DNA of 64,000 bases, taken from Bretschneidera sinensis. Lineage: Eukaryota > Streptophyta > Magnoliopsida > Brassicales > Akaniaceae. Shown here piece by piece: positions 52,504 to 62,935 of the stretch; position 1 is the first letter of the stretch, and each line of letters opens with the position of its first letter. Position numbers and translations under genes: made by a program. Where the stretch lies: the NCBI GenBank assembly GCA_023935145.1, contig CM043700.1, forward strand, positions 105,678,400 through 105,742,399, written 5' to 3'. The notes under the pieces are model-generated. The model was not told the DNA's origin. It saw only the letters and a list, made by a program, of their open reading frames with translations, and ran no database searches.

Positions 52504-52615
52504 AGTTTTTGGAGCCGTTGCTGGGGAATTGTTTGGTTTGTGAAAATTTTTGGTCTAAAATGATTTTATTTTTCTACTAGTTAGTTATCTTTTTAATTTT
52601 TTTTTTATAAAAAAA

Positions 52616-54196
52616 ATGTGGATGAATCCAGCTCCGGTTTCACAGTCTTTAGAGGATGCCCTCAAGGATTTCATTAAAATAACCGGCCCGTCCATCAATG
52701 CTGCCAACACATTCAATGTTGATAGTTGTTCCATCTGTGCTAGTCCTATGCATCTAGCACAGAATTGTCCATCAATATCAGCTTGTGCCGAGTATCCCAT
52801 GGAACAAATGAATGCTTTCAATGACTGTTGTTGGCAATCAAATGGATCTTACTCAGAAACATACAATCTAGGGTGGTGGGACCACTCTAATTTTTCATGG
52901 ACGCAGAACCAACTGAGGAATCAGGGAGGAGCCCCTTATCAAGCTCATAATCAATACCCTCCCGAATTTCCTCCGCCAGTTCCAAGTTATAGTCACTCAG
53001 CCTATCCAGCACCATCACCCGCTTACCAAGCTCCCATTCAAGCGCCACCGTCGGTTTCACAGTCATTGGAGGACACTCTCAATGATTTCATGAAAATGAC
53101 TAGCCAATCTATGAGTGAAGTGATAAGTGCAATAATAGAAAACACCCAAGCGATTGCCACACTAGAGAGTCAAATTGATCAAATCGCAAGTTATGTGGGT
53201 GAAGGAGAGGAAGGAACGTTCCCCAGTCAAACTGATCCTAACCCAAAGGAACAGTTTACGGTGGGAAATTTATTAACTCCTATGCATTGGCAGGAACGAG
53301 TGCAATTAATTGTCCCATTGAGGTCTGGGAGACAAGTGCACAATCAAGTGGAAGAGAACCCTGCTATGCACCAAGGGCAAGAAAGTGGCAACAATGAGAA
53401 GAGAGATGCTGAGCCATCTACAGCCACACCTATTATTAATGATCTCTCTAGGTTATTTTTACCTAAAGTGCCTTACCCTGAGAGACTACAAGCGCCCAAG
53501 AAAGAAGGGAAGTCTGAGGACATTTTGGAGGCCTGCTTTGCTCAATTTGAAGACGATTTGGATTTAGATAAGTTGTTTGAGCAAGCAAATGCTACTTTGG
53601 AGTCTGCTCCTCAAAAGATCAGTGAGACGGAGGAAACCACAACACCTGAACCCCCCAAGAAGGAACTTAAGCCTTTATCAGACAATCTTAAGTATAAGTT
53701 CCTAGGTCCAGCAGATTCTTTGCCTATAATGGTAGCTTTAGATTTGGGTGATGCTCCAGAGGAGAAATTATTGGACATCTTAAGAGAGCATAAGGAAGCT
53801 GTAGGTTGGACTATTGAGGATGTCAAGGGAATCAACCCCTCGTTGGTAATACACACGATACAGTTGGAGAAGAATGCCGAGCCATCGAGGGAGCCACAAA
53901 GAAGGCTCAACCCTGCTATGCAAGAGGTTGTGAGTGCAGAAGATATTAAGCTGTTAGAGCCAGGGATCATTTATCCCATCTCTGATCGCAAGTTGGTGAG
54001 CCTGATTCCAGTCATGCCCAAACGTGCTAAATTGACGGTAGTAAATAAACACGACGAGTTGGTCCCAACTCGAGTGCAGTCAAGATGGAGAAAGTGTCTA
54101 GACTACCGTAAATTGAATGCTGCCACTAGGCCTGATCATTTTTCATTCCCATTTATTGATCAGATAGTGGAGCGCTTAGTTGGGCCTGTTTACTAA
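52616..54196 (+). CDS. G2 unit B gag/RT-N fusion protein, intact frame
   Basis: 526 codons from ATG at 52616, the longest open frame with no lesion in the window. It begins MWMNPAPVSQSLEDALKDF. The capsid core of Athila gag is missing. A zinc knuckle CSICASPMHLAQNCP lies at residues 39-53, then NLGWWDHSNFSWTQNQ and a Pro/Tyr-rich linker. VSQSLEDTLNDFMKMT repeats the N-terminal motif, and a coiled coil with ATLESQIDQIASYVGEGEEG follows. Protease is absent. From about residue 360 it becomes the RT N-terminus (KPLSDNLKYKFLG, EDVKGINPSLVIHTI, RRLNPAMQEVV, CLDYRKLNAATRPDHFSFPFIDQIVERL), ending before the first catalytic Asp. It is therefore not an enzyme. It could bind RNA by the knuckle. Expression is unknown. 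Confidence 0.85.
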   Translation: MWMNPAPVSQSLEDALKDFIKITGPSINAANTFNVDSCSICASPMHLAQNCPSISACAEYPMEQMNAFNDCCWQSNGSYSETYNLGWWDHSNFSWTQNQLRNQGGAPYQAHNQYPPEFPPPVPSYSHSAYPAPSPAYQAPIQAPPSVSQSLEDTLNDFMKMTSQSMSEVISAIIENTQAIATLESQIDQIASYVGEGEEGTFPSQTDPNPKEQFTVGNLLTPMHWQERVQLIVPLRSGRQVHNQVEENPAMHQGQESGNNEKRDAEPSTATPIINDLSRLFLPKVPYPERLQAPKKEGKSEDILEACFAQFEDDLDLDKLFEQANATLESAPQKISETEETTTPEPPKKELKPLSDNLKYKFLGPADSLPIMVALDLGDAPEEKLLDILREHKEAVGWTIEDVKGINPSLVIHTIQLEKNAEPSREPQRRLNPAMQEVVSAEDIKLLEPGIIYPISDRKLVSLIPVMPKRAKLTVVNKHDELVPTRVQSRWRKCLDYRKLNAATRPDHFSFPFIDQIVERLVGPVY

Positions 54197-55465
54197 TGTT
54201 GGGTCTGGCTGAAGACGTTAAACTTAGCGCTCATGGGAGGCACCCCACAGCTTATCTTTTCTGTTTATTTATTATTTCGCATTTTTATGATTAATGTTTG
54301 TTTCCAGTATTTTTTGTTTTCCAGTTTTTATTTTTCAGGGACAAAGCGTACTTCAGTTCAAGTTTGGGGGTATGCTATGAGCCATACCTGTCCAACTAGT
54401 TCTCCATATCTCAGGTCAGCTCTTTCCATATTAGTCACACATTGGGGTCAATGTGTAATTTAAGTTTGGGGGTATGGGAGACATATCACACACTTTGTCA
54501 TAATTTGTTGTCTTTTCGTCGTAGAGATAAATGCATGCTCATGTTATCGTGAAATTTTGGTTGATCTTAACATTTTCTGTGACGTGATGTCATTGGTGAG
54601 CTTAACATTTTGAACACATGATCTGGTGATAAATTTTTAAAATTTAGTTACTTACCTTAGGCATTTGAGAATTCACATGTTTGACATAATCTAACACGAG
54701 CACATTAGCACAAATTATGTGAGGTATGACATGTGATTTTAATGTGTATTTTTCCTTATCTTAACTAAAACTGGATGACTTGTTGGATGAACGCTTGGGC
54801 ATAAAGAAAAAAAAATGAAAAAAAAAATTACTACAACTTTCCGCTGAGTAACTGAACCTCTTGCCTCGGTAAGCAGTGAGTGTTCACGTCAAAAGGTGGA
54901 ATTTTGCTTGGTAGTATTAAAGCCGGTTTATTTTCGTAGCCTTTTTGACTCGAGTTAGTAAGTCCTTAGGGGTGTCTGTACACCTAATGCCCTAAAACCA
55001 TCTGGTTTGGGAGTCATTGACTCAACACTCGCTACATGGGTCAATTAGAAAGCTTAAGGGAACTAAACATAGTCGTGCCTCATTATAAAAAAAAAAAAAA
55101 AAAAACTATGCCTTTTTCGTTCATTTTGATGGGAAATTCGGTGAATCTTGAGACATGGAGACCTTACACATTGGAGTTACTTGGAAGCTTTACTTTTATA
55201 TGCTAATTCACTTTACACAGTGTCAGACTTGTGATGCCTTAACCTGCCTTTTGTAAGTAATTAGATTTTAACTTTTCTATTCATTGCGAAGATGAGTTTA
55301 TCTTTTTAAGCTTGCTCATGAATGAATATCATGGTGATGTGTGCTCCTTAAATTTTTGGATACTATGAGTGATGAACTTATCTTTATGTTCTTTGTTTTT
55401 CATTTAGTTTTTTTTTATTATTTTGTTTTGCTAAGGGACTAGCAAATTGTAAGTTTGGGGGTATT
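54197..55465 (+). other. G2 unit B 3' non-coding region
   Basis: Near-identical to 49277-50547. Internal polypurine-like motifs at 54360-54373 and 54462-54475. The true tract is at 55451-55464. No gene. Confidence 0.8.
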
Positions 55466-56856
55466 TGATAAGTGCCAAATATTGCATATTTTGGCCCTTT
55501 AATTTACATTTGTTAGCTTAGGAATTTGTTACTTTGAGTTGTTTTCGTTGTTTTACAGGTTTTCAAGCTTGGAAAGAAGTTTCACTAAATTGTTAGAATT
55601 GCTCGTGCAGATCAGCCATTTTTGAGGATTAAACTGTATTGATTTAGGAAGAACCATAAGATGAGCCATATATGCTTGGAAAGCTCCAAATGTCTATTTT
55701 CTGGGGAAATTTACGGATCAATAAAATAAATTTTCTAGAGAAAGTTATGACAGTTTTAGTAGACAAAGGTCAGGCTGTGCATGATTTCAGCGTGACAGAT
55801 CAGCCATTTTTTAGGATTTAACTATATTGATTCAGGAAGAACCACGAGATGAGCTATATATGCTTGGAAAGATCCCGATGTCTGTTTTCTGGAGAATTTT
55901 ACAGATCAATAAAATGATTTTTCTAGAGAAAGTTATGGCAGTTTTAGTAGACAAAGGTCAAAGAGCAAAAACTGAAATCTGCAGTATCCCACATCAGATT
56001 GGAAGCATATTGCACTTGTGATCTTCCCCTATATAAACACCATCTGACTTCATCATTCAGTGTACAATTCCTGGGCCATTTTGGTGTTAACCGGTGGACG
56101 TCTGCTAGCATTCTGGTGGATCCCAAAGGCTTTGCTACCACGAGGAGAAGCGCCGCCCATCAATGAGTGGAATTTCTCCCATGTAAAGTTATTTATTTCT
56201 TTTTATTTAGTTGTTTTAGTTTAAATGTTTAGCACTTTTTTTTATGAATTGTAGTTTCATAGTTATGAGTGGCTAGAATCTTCAACTAAGGTTGAAGATG
56301 AAGCCTCGCCGTTGTTTGGCATAGTAGTTCAGATTTGCTTGTACAAATATGACATTTTTTTAGTATAAATGTTCTGTCAATTATTTGAGTAGAATCTTAT
56401 GATTGATTGTGTTTAAATTGTTCTGTTGGATATTCCTTGTGTTTCATCTGATGGATACATCGAATTGTTTTCGATTAAATTGGATTTCCTTTGTGATTTG
56501 TTAAAGCGGATACATTGGATGCTTTTGGTTTAATTGAGATATTCTTTGTTTTTTGTCGTAAGTTGGATTCATGGAATGTTTTGATAGGCTATGTTTTTAG
56601 GACATATATGCTTAAACTTTGGTGGGGTGGATTCAGAAACCTTAGTGTCTTTATTATTAGTTTTTAAAATCAATTTAGTTTAGTTTTAATTTGTTTTCCA
56701 AAATATCATTCAAAATTCGGAACTAGGTTAAGATAAAGTTAGTTTAGATTAAATTATATTTTCACAACGCAATTCCCTGTGGATTCGACCTCGCACTTGC
56801 ACAACGCTATATTGCAAACGACTCGTGCGCTTGCGAGTAATTTAAAACTCACAACA
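55466..56856 (+). repeat. G2 LTR c
   Basis: 1391 bp, nearly identical to LTR b. 188-bp U3 duplication starts at 55610 and 55798. TATA at 56030-56038. Ends CTCACAACA next to GAAGC. Confidence 0.93.
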
Positions 56857-57407
56857 GAAGCATTGAGACCAATTAGTTTCGTAGCCTTTTTAACTCGAGT
56901 TAGTAAGTTCCTAGGGGTGTCTTTACACTTAATGCCCTAAAACCATCTGGTTCGGGAGTCATTGGCTAAACACTTGCTACATGGGTCAATTAGAAAGCTT
57001 AATGGAACTCAACATGGCAAAAAGCTCATGATAAAATAAAAAGAAAAGAAATAAAACTATGTCATTATTGTTCATTCTGATAAGGAATTCGATGAATGTT
57101 AAGACACCGAAACAGTACATATCGGAATCATTTGGAAGCTTCATCTTTTATGTGCTAGTTCACCATACACTGATTCGGACTTTTGATGCCTTAGCCTGCC
57201 TCTTGTAAGCAATTAAAATTTAAAACTCCTTTTCATTGCGAAGATGAGTTTGTACTTTAAGCTTGCTCATGAATAAATATCATGGTTTGTGTAACACTTA
57301 AATTTTGGGATACCATGAATGATGGATTTATCTTTACGTCTTTGTTTTTTTATTTAGTTTTTAGTTTCGTATTGCTAAGGGACTAGCAATATGTAAGTTT
57401 GGGGGTG
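56857..57407 (+). other. G5 3' non-coding region, right part
   Basis: Continues the G5 region interrupted at 46367. Related to G2 sequence at 50010-50545 (TTTCGTAGCCTTTTT...). The G5 polypurine tract AAGTTTGGGGGTG is at 57395-57407, directly before the 3' LTR. No gene. Confidence 0.85.
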
Positions 57408-58644
57408 TGATAGGAGCTTAAATATTCATATTTAAGCTCCTTAATTTACATTTGTTAAGCTTTTTGTTTACATATTTTATTATGTTTTACTTCATTTTTG
57501 TGTTTTCTATGTTTTTTATAGGCTTGTGAAGAAAGGAAAGCATTTTGAAGCTTTAAAGGAAGAAAACTGAAGATCTGGAAAGAGCTAGTGTAATCGAGTA
57601 CAAAAGCAATCATGGGCACACATAAAAGGCTCGAGCGCAGAAGCATGCGATCGAGCGCACATGTGTAGAGAGGAGGCAGAGCCAGTTTTGGAAAGAAGCC
57701 TCTGGATCCTATTTTGGAAATTAGGGTTTCAAGGCACCCTTAGAACCCTATAAATAGACTTTTAAAACACAGAAACAGTATCTCCTTTTTAGTTTTAGTT
57801 TTAGGTCGAGAGGCCGGAGGCCAGAGGGGATTCTACAGAAGATTTGACGACTCTTCAATGGAGCTCTCTTGGGTTTCTTCTTTCCTTTATTTTATTATGT
57901 GTAACTAAAATCATAGAAAGGGCTTGGTTGAAGCCTTAATTATGTTTAACCAATAATTCAGTATTGGCGCCATTGCAATATTTATGCTGTGATTCTTAAT
58001 TTGATTAATGCCTGTTTTTATTTAAATTCCTCATATATGTGTGTCTGATCAACGTATGCATGTGGTATGGATTAGTTAGTTGAATCAATTTGGATGACCG
58101 AGTCTTGGGTTCAACAATAGTAACAAAAGATATCCACACCGGATTCTTGGGTTTATCAACATGGGAAACCAGGAGTGGACCAAGCCCTAGGTCCCGTGTG
58201 GTTGTCGATTTCCACAGATCCTATGCTCTCTTAAGAAACAACTCAGTATACACCATGCTGAATCTCTTAAGAGAGAAAAGAGTTAGAGTAAACACCATGC
58301 CTAACTCGTTGCTTAGGGAAATCAATAGCCTAAGAAGTGGACCAAGCCCTTAAGTTGACAACCATTAGGTATTCATAGCATGAGTAGAGCATTGGCATAC
58401 TGTTTTGTTGGGGTAGCATGATTAGTGGTGGATATTAAGTCTCTATGCCTTTATCATTATTATCTAAATCCAATAAATATTTCTACCTATTTTTACTTTG
58501 TGAAATTAATTCTAAATCGAAATTCACCAATCCTTGTGGAAATGATCTTGCACTTGTACACTATGCTACTGTAGACCTTGTGCACTTGCAAGTAAAACAA
58601 GTACGATTATTCGCATATTAATTTAGGTGGATAATCGCACAACG
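57408..58644 (+). repeat. G5 3' LTR
   Basis: Matches 42907-44164. The last base is G instead of A (AACG). The U3 palindrome cluster is more decayed than in the 5' LTR. TATA at 57748-57757. Confidence 0.95.
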
Positions 58645-58649
58645 AGAGG

Positions 58650-59640
58650 GTGTGGTAGGCCCCTAATATTTTGACAAGTCGAGGTTGAGTCTAAATCTAT
58701 GGTTCCTAGAAGGGAACGTGTTGACAGTATAATTGATATTAAAAAAGGTGTGAGAGAATCTGAAGTTGAAAGAGATGAGCTAAGATAAACTATTACACAT
58801 GCTCTTTAGAAAATAAAAGTAACAAATGATAGAATTGATAGTCTATAGTATAGACTTGATGAACAGGCTAGAGCATTGTCTAAGGTTGTTGTAAATCCAA
58901 AAATGGTAAACGTTAAAAAGGGGAAAGGTGAGCTTATGCACGAGATGTAGGGAGATTATTTTGTTAGATATATTAAGTTGAATGCCTTATTGTTTAAAGG
59001 ATCTATGAATCATTTTGAGCTTGATCTATGGGTAAAACATATAGAAAGATTAATTGGTATTTTACCAATAACTGACAGGCAGATGGTTGCTTTTGCTTCT
59101 TTTGAGTTAGAAGAAGAAGCTTTGGAGTAATGGAAGGATACTCTTCCCAGGGTAAGTACAGATATTGTTACCCCTTAACCTAGAATAGGTTTAAAGAGGT
59201 TTTCTTTGATAAATACTTTCCTTATAGCTTTAGAGCTCAGCAAGATCAAAATTTTATTTGAGACAAATGTATTGACTGTGGCTCAGTATGATAAGAGATT
59301 TGTGGCTTTGTCGAGGTTTGTACCGGAAATGGTAAACCTAGAGGAGAAGAAGTGTAAGAGGTTCATAGATGAGCTATGTTTTAAGATTTAATCAAAACTA
59401 TCTTACATGAGGTATATTAATTATGTCAGATGGGGGGATATAGCATTTTAAATTGAGAATGATGTGATAGAATTTAGAGGAATGAGGAATTGGCAGAAGA
59501 AGTCTAGATTTGAGAAATCCAGAGGTGGTACCAATATGAATGTGCAGGGTGGGAGACCACCTAGAGAAGGCGTTCTTGGTCACAGAGAACTGAAGTACAG
59601 AGTCAGAGACAAGCATGATCTATTATTTCTGTAGCTCAGA
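58650..59640 (+). pseudogene. G4 gag (main part)
   Basis: Continues from 42906. RRERVDSIIDIKKGVRESEVERDELR, then YIKLNALLFKGSMNHFELDLWVKHIERLIGILP and VAFASFELEEEALE fit the chromovirus retrotransposon gag domain. After frame changes VLTVAQYDKRFVALSRFVPEMVNLEEKKCKRFIDEL follows, then a basic stretch (RNWQKKSRFEKSRGG). At least ten stops. No complete zinc knuckle remains. Capsid function is lost. Confidence 0.8.
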
Positions 59641-59759
59641 ATACTATTGGTAGGACCCCTAGATTTGAAAGATAGGTTATAGGAACTGAAAGTTATGGTA
59701 AATGTGGGAGTGTGCTACTTAGAGGATGTGATAACGTGATAAAAATATTAGAACATATT

Positions 59760-60060
59760 ATAGATGTAATCCGATAAGATATTTATCCCATAATTGTTCT
59801 AATTTGAGGTGCTTGGTATATAGAGAATGTGAACATATCAATGTTGCTTGATCTTGGTGCAACCTATTCTCTTACATCAAGTATTAATATGAAGTCTATT
59901 GAAGTATTTATTAGTCCTTGGATGCAAAATATTTTTGTTGAAGTTCCCACTAGAGATGGAGTGATAATCATAAATGTTTATGAAGGTTGTGTGATTCTTA
60001 TCAGTGATAGAGAATCTGAAGCTGATTTATTATCTTGAATATAATATAATTTTGAGAATG
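59760..60060 (+). pseudogene. G4 protease remnant
   Basis: The segment 59829-60038 reads MLLDLGATYSLTSSINM, a decayed aspartic protease loop in which the catalytic motif D-(S/T)-G is D-L-G-A-T, then FVEVPTRDGVIIINVYEGCVILI. It is preceded by a stop-rich region where the Cys/His knuckle should be. Confidence 0.65.
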
Positions 60061-61135
60061 AATTGGTTGTCGACGTATTACACTTGGGTTGATTGTTCCA
60101 GAAAGAATGTAGTGTTCAAGATGTGGACATGAGGAGTTTAACTTTCAGAGAGAACATAAGATACTCTCAAACTATCTCATTTTGCTCTGACCACTAGGAG
60201 ATGGTTTAAGAAGGGTTGTGAGGAGTATTTGGCATACATAATGGATTCTAAAATGGAAAATAGGAAGTTAGAATAAATCTTAGTTGTGAAAGATTATTCT
60301 CACGTATTTCTTGATGAGTTGTCTAGGTTGCCTCCTAGTAGGGAGATTAAATTTCTCTATTGATGTGATACCAGGTTCACCACATATATTTAATAGCACC
60401 CTACAAGAGTGACACCCATTGAGTTAAGAGAATTGAAAGTTCAAGAATTTTTAGATAAACAACATATCAGACCTAATGTATTTGGGGAGCTCCTATGTTG
60501 TTCGGGAAAGAGGAAGATAGAACTATAAGATTGTGTATATACTACAAATAGTTGAATAAGAACACATATCTTTTGCCTAGGATAAATGAATTGTTTGAGT
60601 AGTTGCAAGGAGGGGGAGTGTTTTCTAAGATAAACCTAAGATCAGGTTATCACTAATTGAGGATAGAGAAGGGAGACGTGCCTAAGACTGCTTTTAGGAC
60701 ACGTTATGGTCATAAGCTTCTTGTGATATCATTTGGATTGACTAATGTTCCAGAAAATATTCATGGACTTTATGAATAAAATGCCTGGACCATTTATGAT
60801 AATCTTGTGGTTGTGTTTATTGATAACATCTTGGTGTATTCTAAGACTAAGGAAAAACAGCATGTGAAACATTAGACAGTGTACTGGAGATTATGAGGAG
60901 AGAAAAATTTTATGTAAAGTTCTCTAAGTGTAAGTGTTGGCTGAATGAAATAACTTTCTTGGAACATGTAATATCTGGAGATGGTATAACAGTTGATCCA
61001 CAAAAGGTAGAGGCAATGTTGAGTTGGGAGAGACCAACTAATGTAACTGAGATTAGAATTTTATTGGGGTTAGCTGGTTATTATAGAAGATTCTTTCAAA
61101 AAAAATTTATTTATTATTTTAGTACTATTGACTAG
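60061..61135 (+). pseudogene. G4 reverse transcriptase remnant
   Basis: Highly eroded. [23 protein letters not shown] near 60640-60710, then the box FIDNILVYSKTKE (60816-60860; second catalytic Asp is Asn) and an open part MRREKFYVKFSKCKCWLNEITFLEHVISGDGITVDPQKVEAML, VTEIRILLGLAGYYRRF (60893-61090). Many stops and frame changes occur between motifs. Confidence 0.8.
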
Positions 61136-61650
61136 ACTGACCACGAAAGAGATGAGATTTGTATGGTTGGGGAAGTGTGAGAAAAAAAAAGTACAATTAC
61201 TAAAGGAGAAATCGACTACAACTCCAGTATTGGTGTTTCCTTCAGGTGATGAAGGATTTGTGGTGTATAGTGATGCGTCGCATCATTGGTTGGGATATGT
61301 GTAATATAGGAAAGCTGTGGCCCATACTTCTAGGCAAATGAAGATTCATGATAGAAATTACTCTACTCATGACTTAGAGTTGGCTGCTATAGTGTTTACT
61401 TTAAAGATTGGAGACATCATCTGTATGGAGCCTTTTGTAAGATATTCATGGGTTATAAGAGTTTGACGTACTTACCTATCTAGAGAGTGTTGAATTTGAG
61501 GCAAAGATGGTGGATGGAGTTGATTAGTGACTATGATTGTACAATTCACTATCATCTAGAAAATGCGAGAGTGATAGCTGATGCATTGAGTAGAAAGTCT
61601 ACAAGAAGTTTAACTGCTATTGGGAGTCCTGATGTGAAATTGATGGTAGA
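61136..61650 (+). pseudogene. G4 RNase H remnant
   Basis: VLVFPSGDEGFVVYSDASHHWLGYV gives the first Asp. HTSRQMKIHDRNYSTHDLELAAIVFTLK contains the Glu. A shifted frame follows with NLRQRWWMELISDYDCTIHYHLENARVIADALSRKS, the usual end of the chromovirus RNase H. Confidence 0.8.
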
Positions 61651-62935
61651 TTTAGAGAGATAAGAACGAAGTTGAATATCAGTGGTAGAGGATCATGGTT
61701 AACAAATATGGTTGTATAGTCATCCATTGTAAAATTCTTTAGAGATGCAAGGTAGAGATGAAGAGATAGAAAAGATTAAGCCTTGAGTGCTTACTAGAAA
61801 GCAATATGAGTTCAAAATTTGAAGTGAGGGTATTTTGGTATTGGAACATGGAAATTGTGTTCCCAATAATGCAAAGTTGAGAAAGGAGATAACGAGAGAG
61901 GCACATGATGATGTAGATTCAATGCAACCAAGTAACAATAAGATGTATAGAGGATTAAGACAGATTTCTGGTGGTCAAGATTGAAGAAGGATGTAGCTGA
62001 GATTGTGAGGTTGTATGGAACACCATGAAGCATAGTGTCAAATAGAGATGCTAGATTTACATATTAGTTTTGGAGAGGCTTTCAGAAAGCCACGGGTACA
62101 CAGTTGTAATTTAATATAATTTTTTATGCTCAGACAGAAAGGATTATTATAGTACTAAAAGATATATTAAGGGCAAATGTGATGAGTTTCTCAATAAGTT
62201 AGGATGCTTACATACCGTCGATTGAAATTACTTATAAGAATTAGTATCAAACTAGTATTGGGATGGCACCGATTGAGACATTGTATGGTAGAAGGCGTAG
62301 AACTTCTATATGTTGGGAAGAAATGGGAGAGAGAAATATATATGGTCCATCAATTATTATATTAATAACTGAGATGATCAAATTGGTTAGAGAGAACCTT
62401 AAAGCAGCACAGAGTAGACCAAATAGCTATACTGATACTAAGAGAAGACCTCTTGAATTTCAAGTAGATTATTGGGTGTATTGAAAAATATCTCAATGAA
62501 AAGGTGTATTGAGATTTAAACAGGAAATGAAAGCTGAATCCGAGGTATGTGGGACCCTATGAGGTTGTTAAGAAAGATGGGCTAGTGTAAGTAGCCTGGA
62601 TTTGCCTACAGAATTAAAATATTTATATAATGTATTTCATGTTTCACTTTTAAGAAAGTATTTACTTGATAAATCTTATAATATTTCGAGCCAAGTTGTA
62701 GAATTCAGAAAGATTTGACTTTTATACAAATACCAGTGAGGATTTTAGAAAAAAAAAAAGGGAATAAGTCTTGTATAATAAAATAATTGCATTAGTTCAA
62801 GTTATGTGGCAGAATAAAGATGTTGAAGAAATTACGTGAAAGTGTGAGACAATTATGAGGAAGTATTGTTCACAATTGTTTCTTGAGTTAGGTAAGGAAA
62901 TTTCGGGGACAAAATTTTTATAAGGTGGGTAGAAT
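61651..62935 (+). pseudogene. G4 integrase with C-terminal chromodomain-like remnant
   Basis: A decayed HHCC region lies near 61880-61990 (REAHDDVDSMQPSNNKMYRGLRQ). Core pieces: EIVRLYGTP, IVSNRDARFTY (second Asp present), KDILRANVMSFSISQDAYIPSIEITYKN, then the open part 62263-62484 SIGMAPIETLYGRRRRTSICWEEMGE and LKAAQSRPNSYTDTKRRPLEFQVDYWVY. The C-terminus has GVLRF, VFHVSLLRKYL and, in shifting frames near 62720-62880, VRILE and MWQNKDVEE-like sequence as in chromodomains of this lineage. The G4 polypurine tract (ATAAGGTGGGTAGAAT) is at 62920-62935. Confidence 0.78.

Larger units (their letters stand above)
46368..56856 (+). mobile_element. G2 tandem array: LTR-internal-LTR-internal-LTR
   Basis: Three LTRs (46368-47584, 50548-51936, 55466-56856) and two near-identical internal regions (47585-50547 and 52504-55465) in the same orientation. 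One extra partial LTR lies at 52049-52503. Outer flanks GAAGT (46363-46367) and GAAGC (56857-56861) are a target duplication with one change, so the array entered G5 as one element and then expanded, or expanded before entry. The units are non-autonomous and encode only a gag/RT-N fusion. Confidence 0.93.
42907..58644 (+). mobile_element. G5: non-autonomous Athila-like element
   Basis: LTRs 42907-44164 (1258 bp) and 57408-58644 (1237 bp) flank an internal region with a tRNA-Asp primer site, a gag remnant and a long 3' non-coding region, but no pol. The target duplication AGAGG is perfect (42902-42906 and 58645-58649). The G2 tandem array is inserted in its 3' region. Its 3' non-coding sequence is related to that of G2. 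Confidence 0.95.

Noticed and set aside
58090..58353. 87-residue open frame DDRVLGSTIVTKDIHTGFL
   Set aside because: Lies in the G5 LTR R/U5 region. The same position in the left LTR is broken. No domain.
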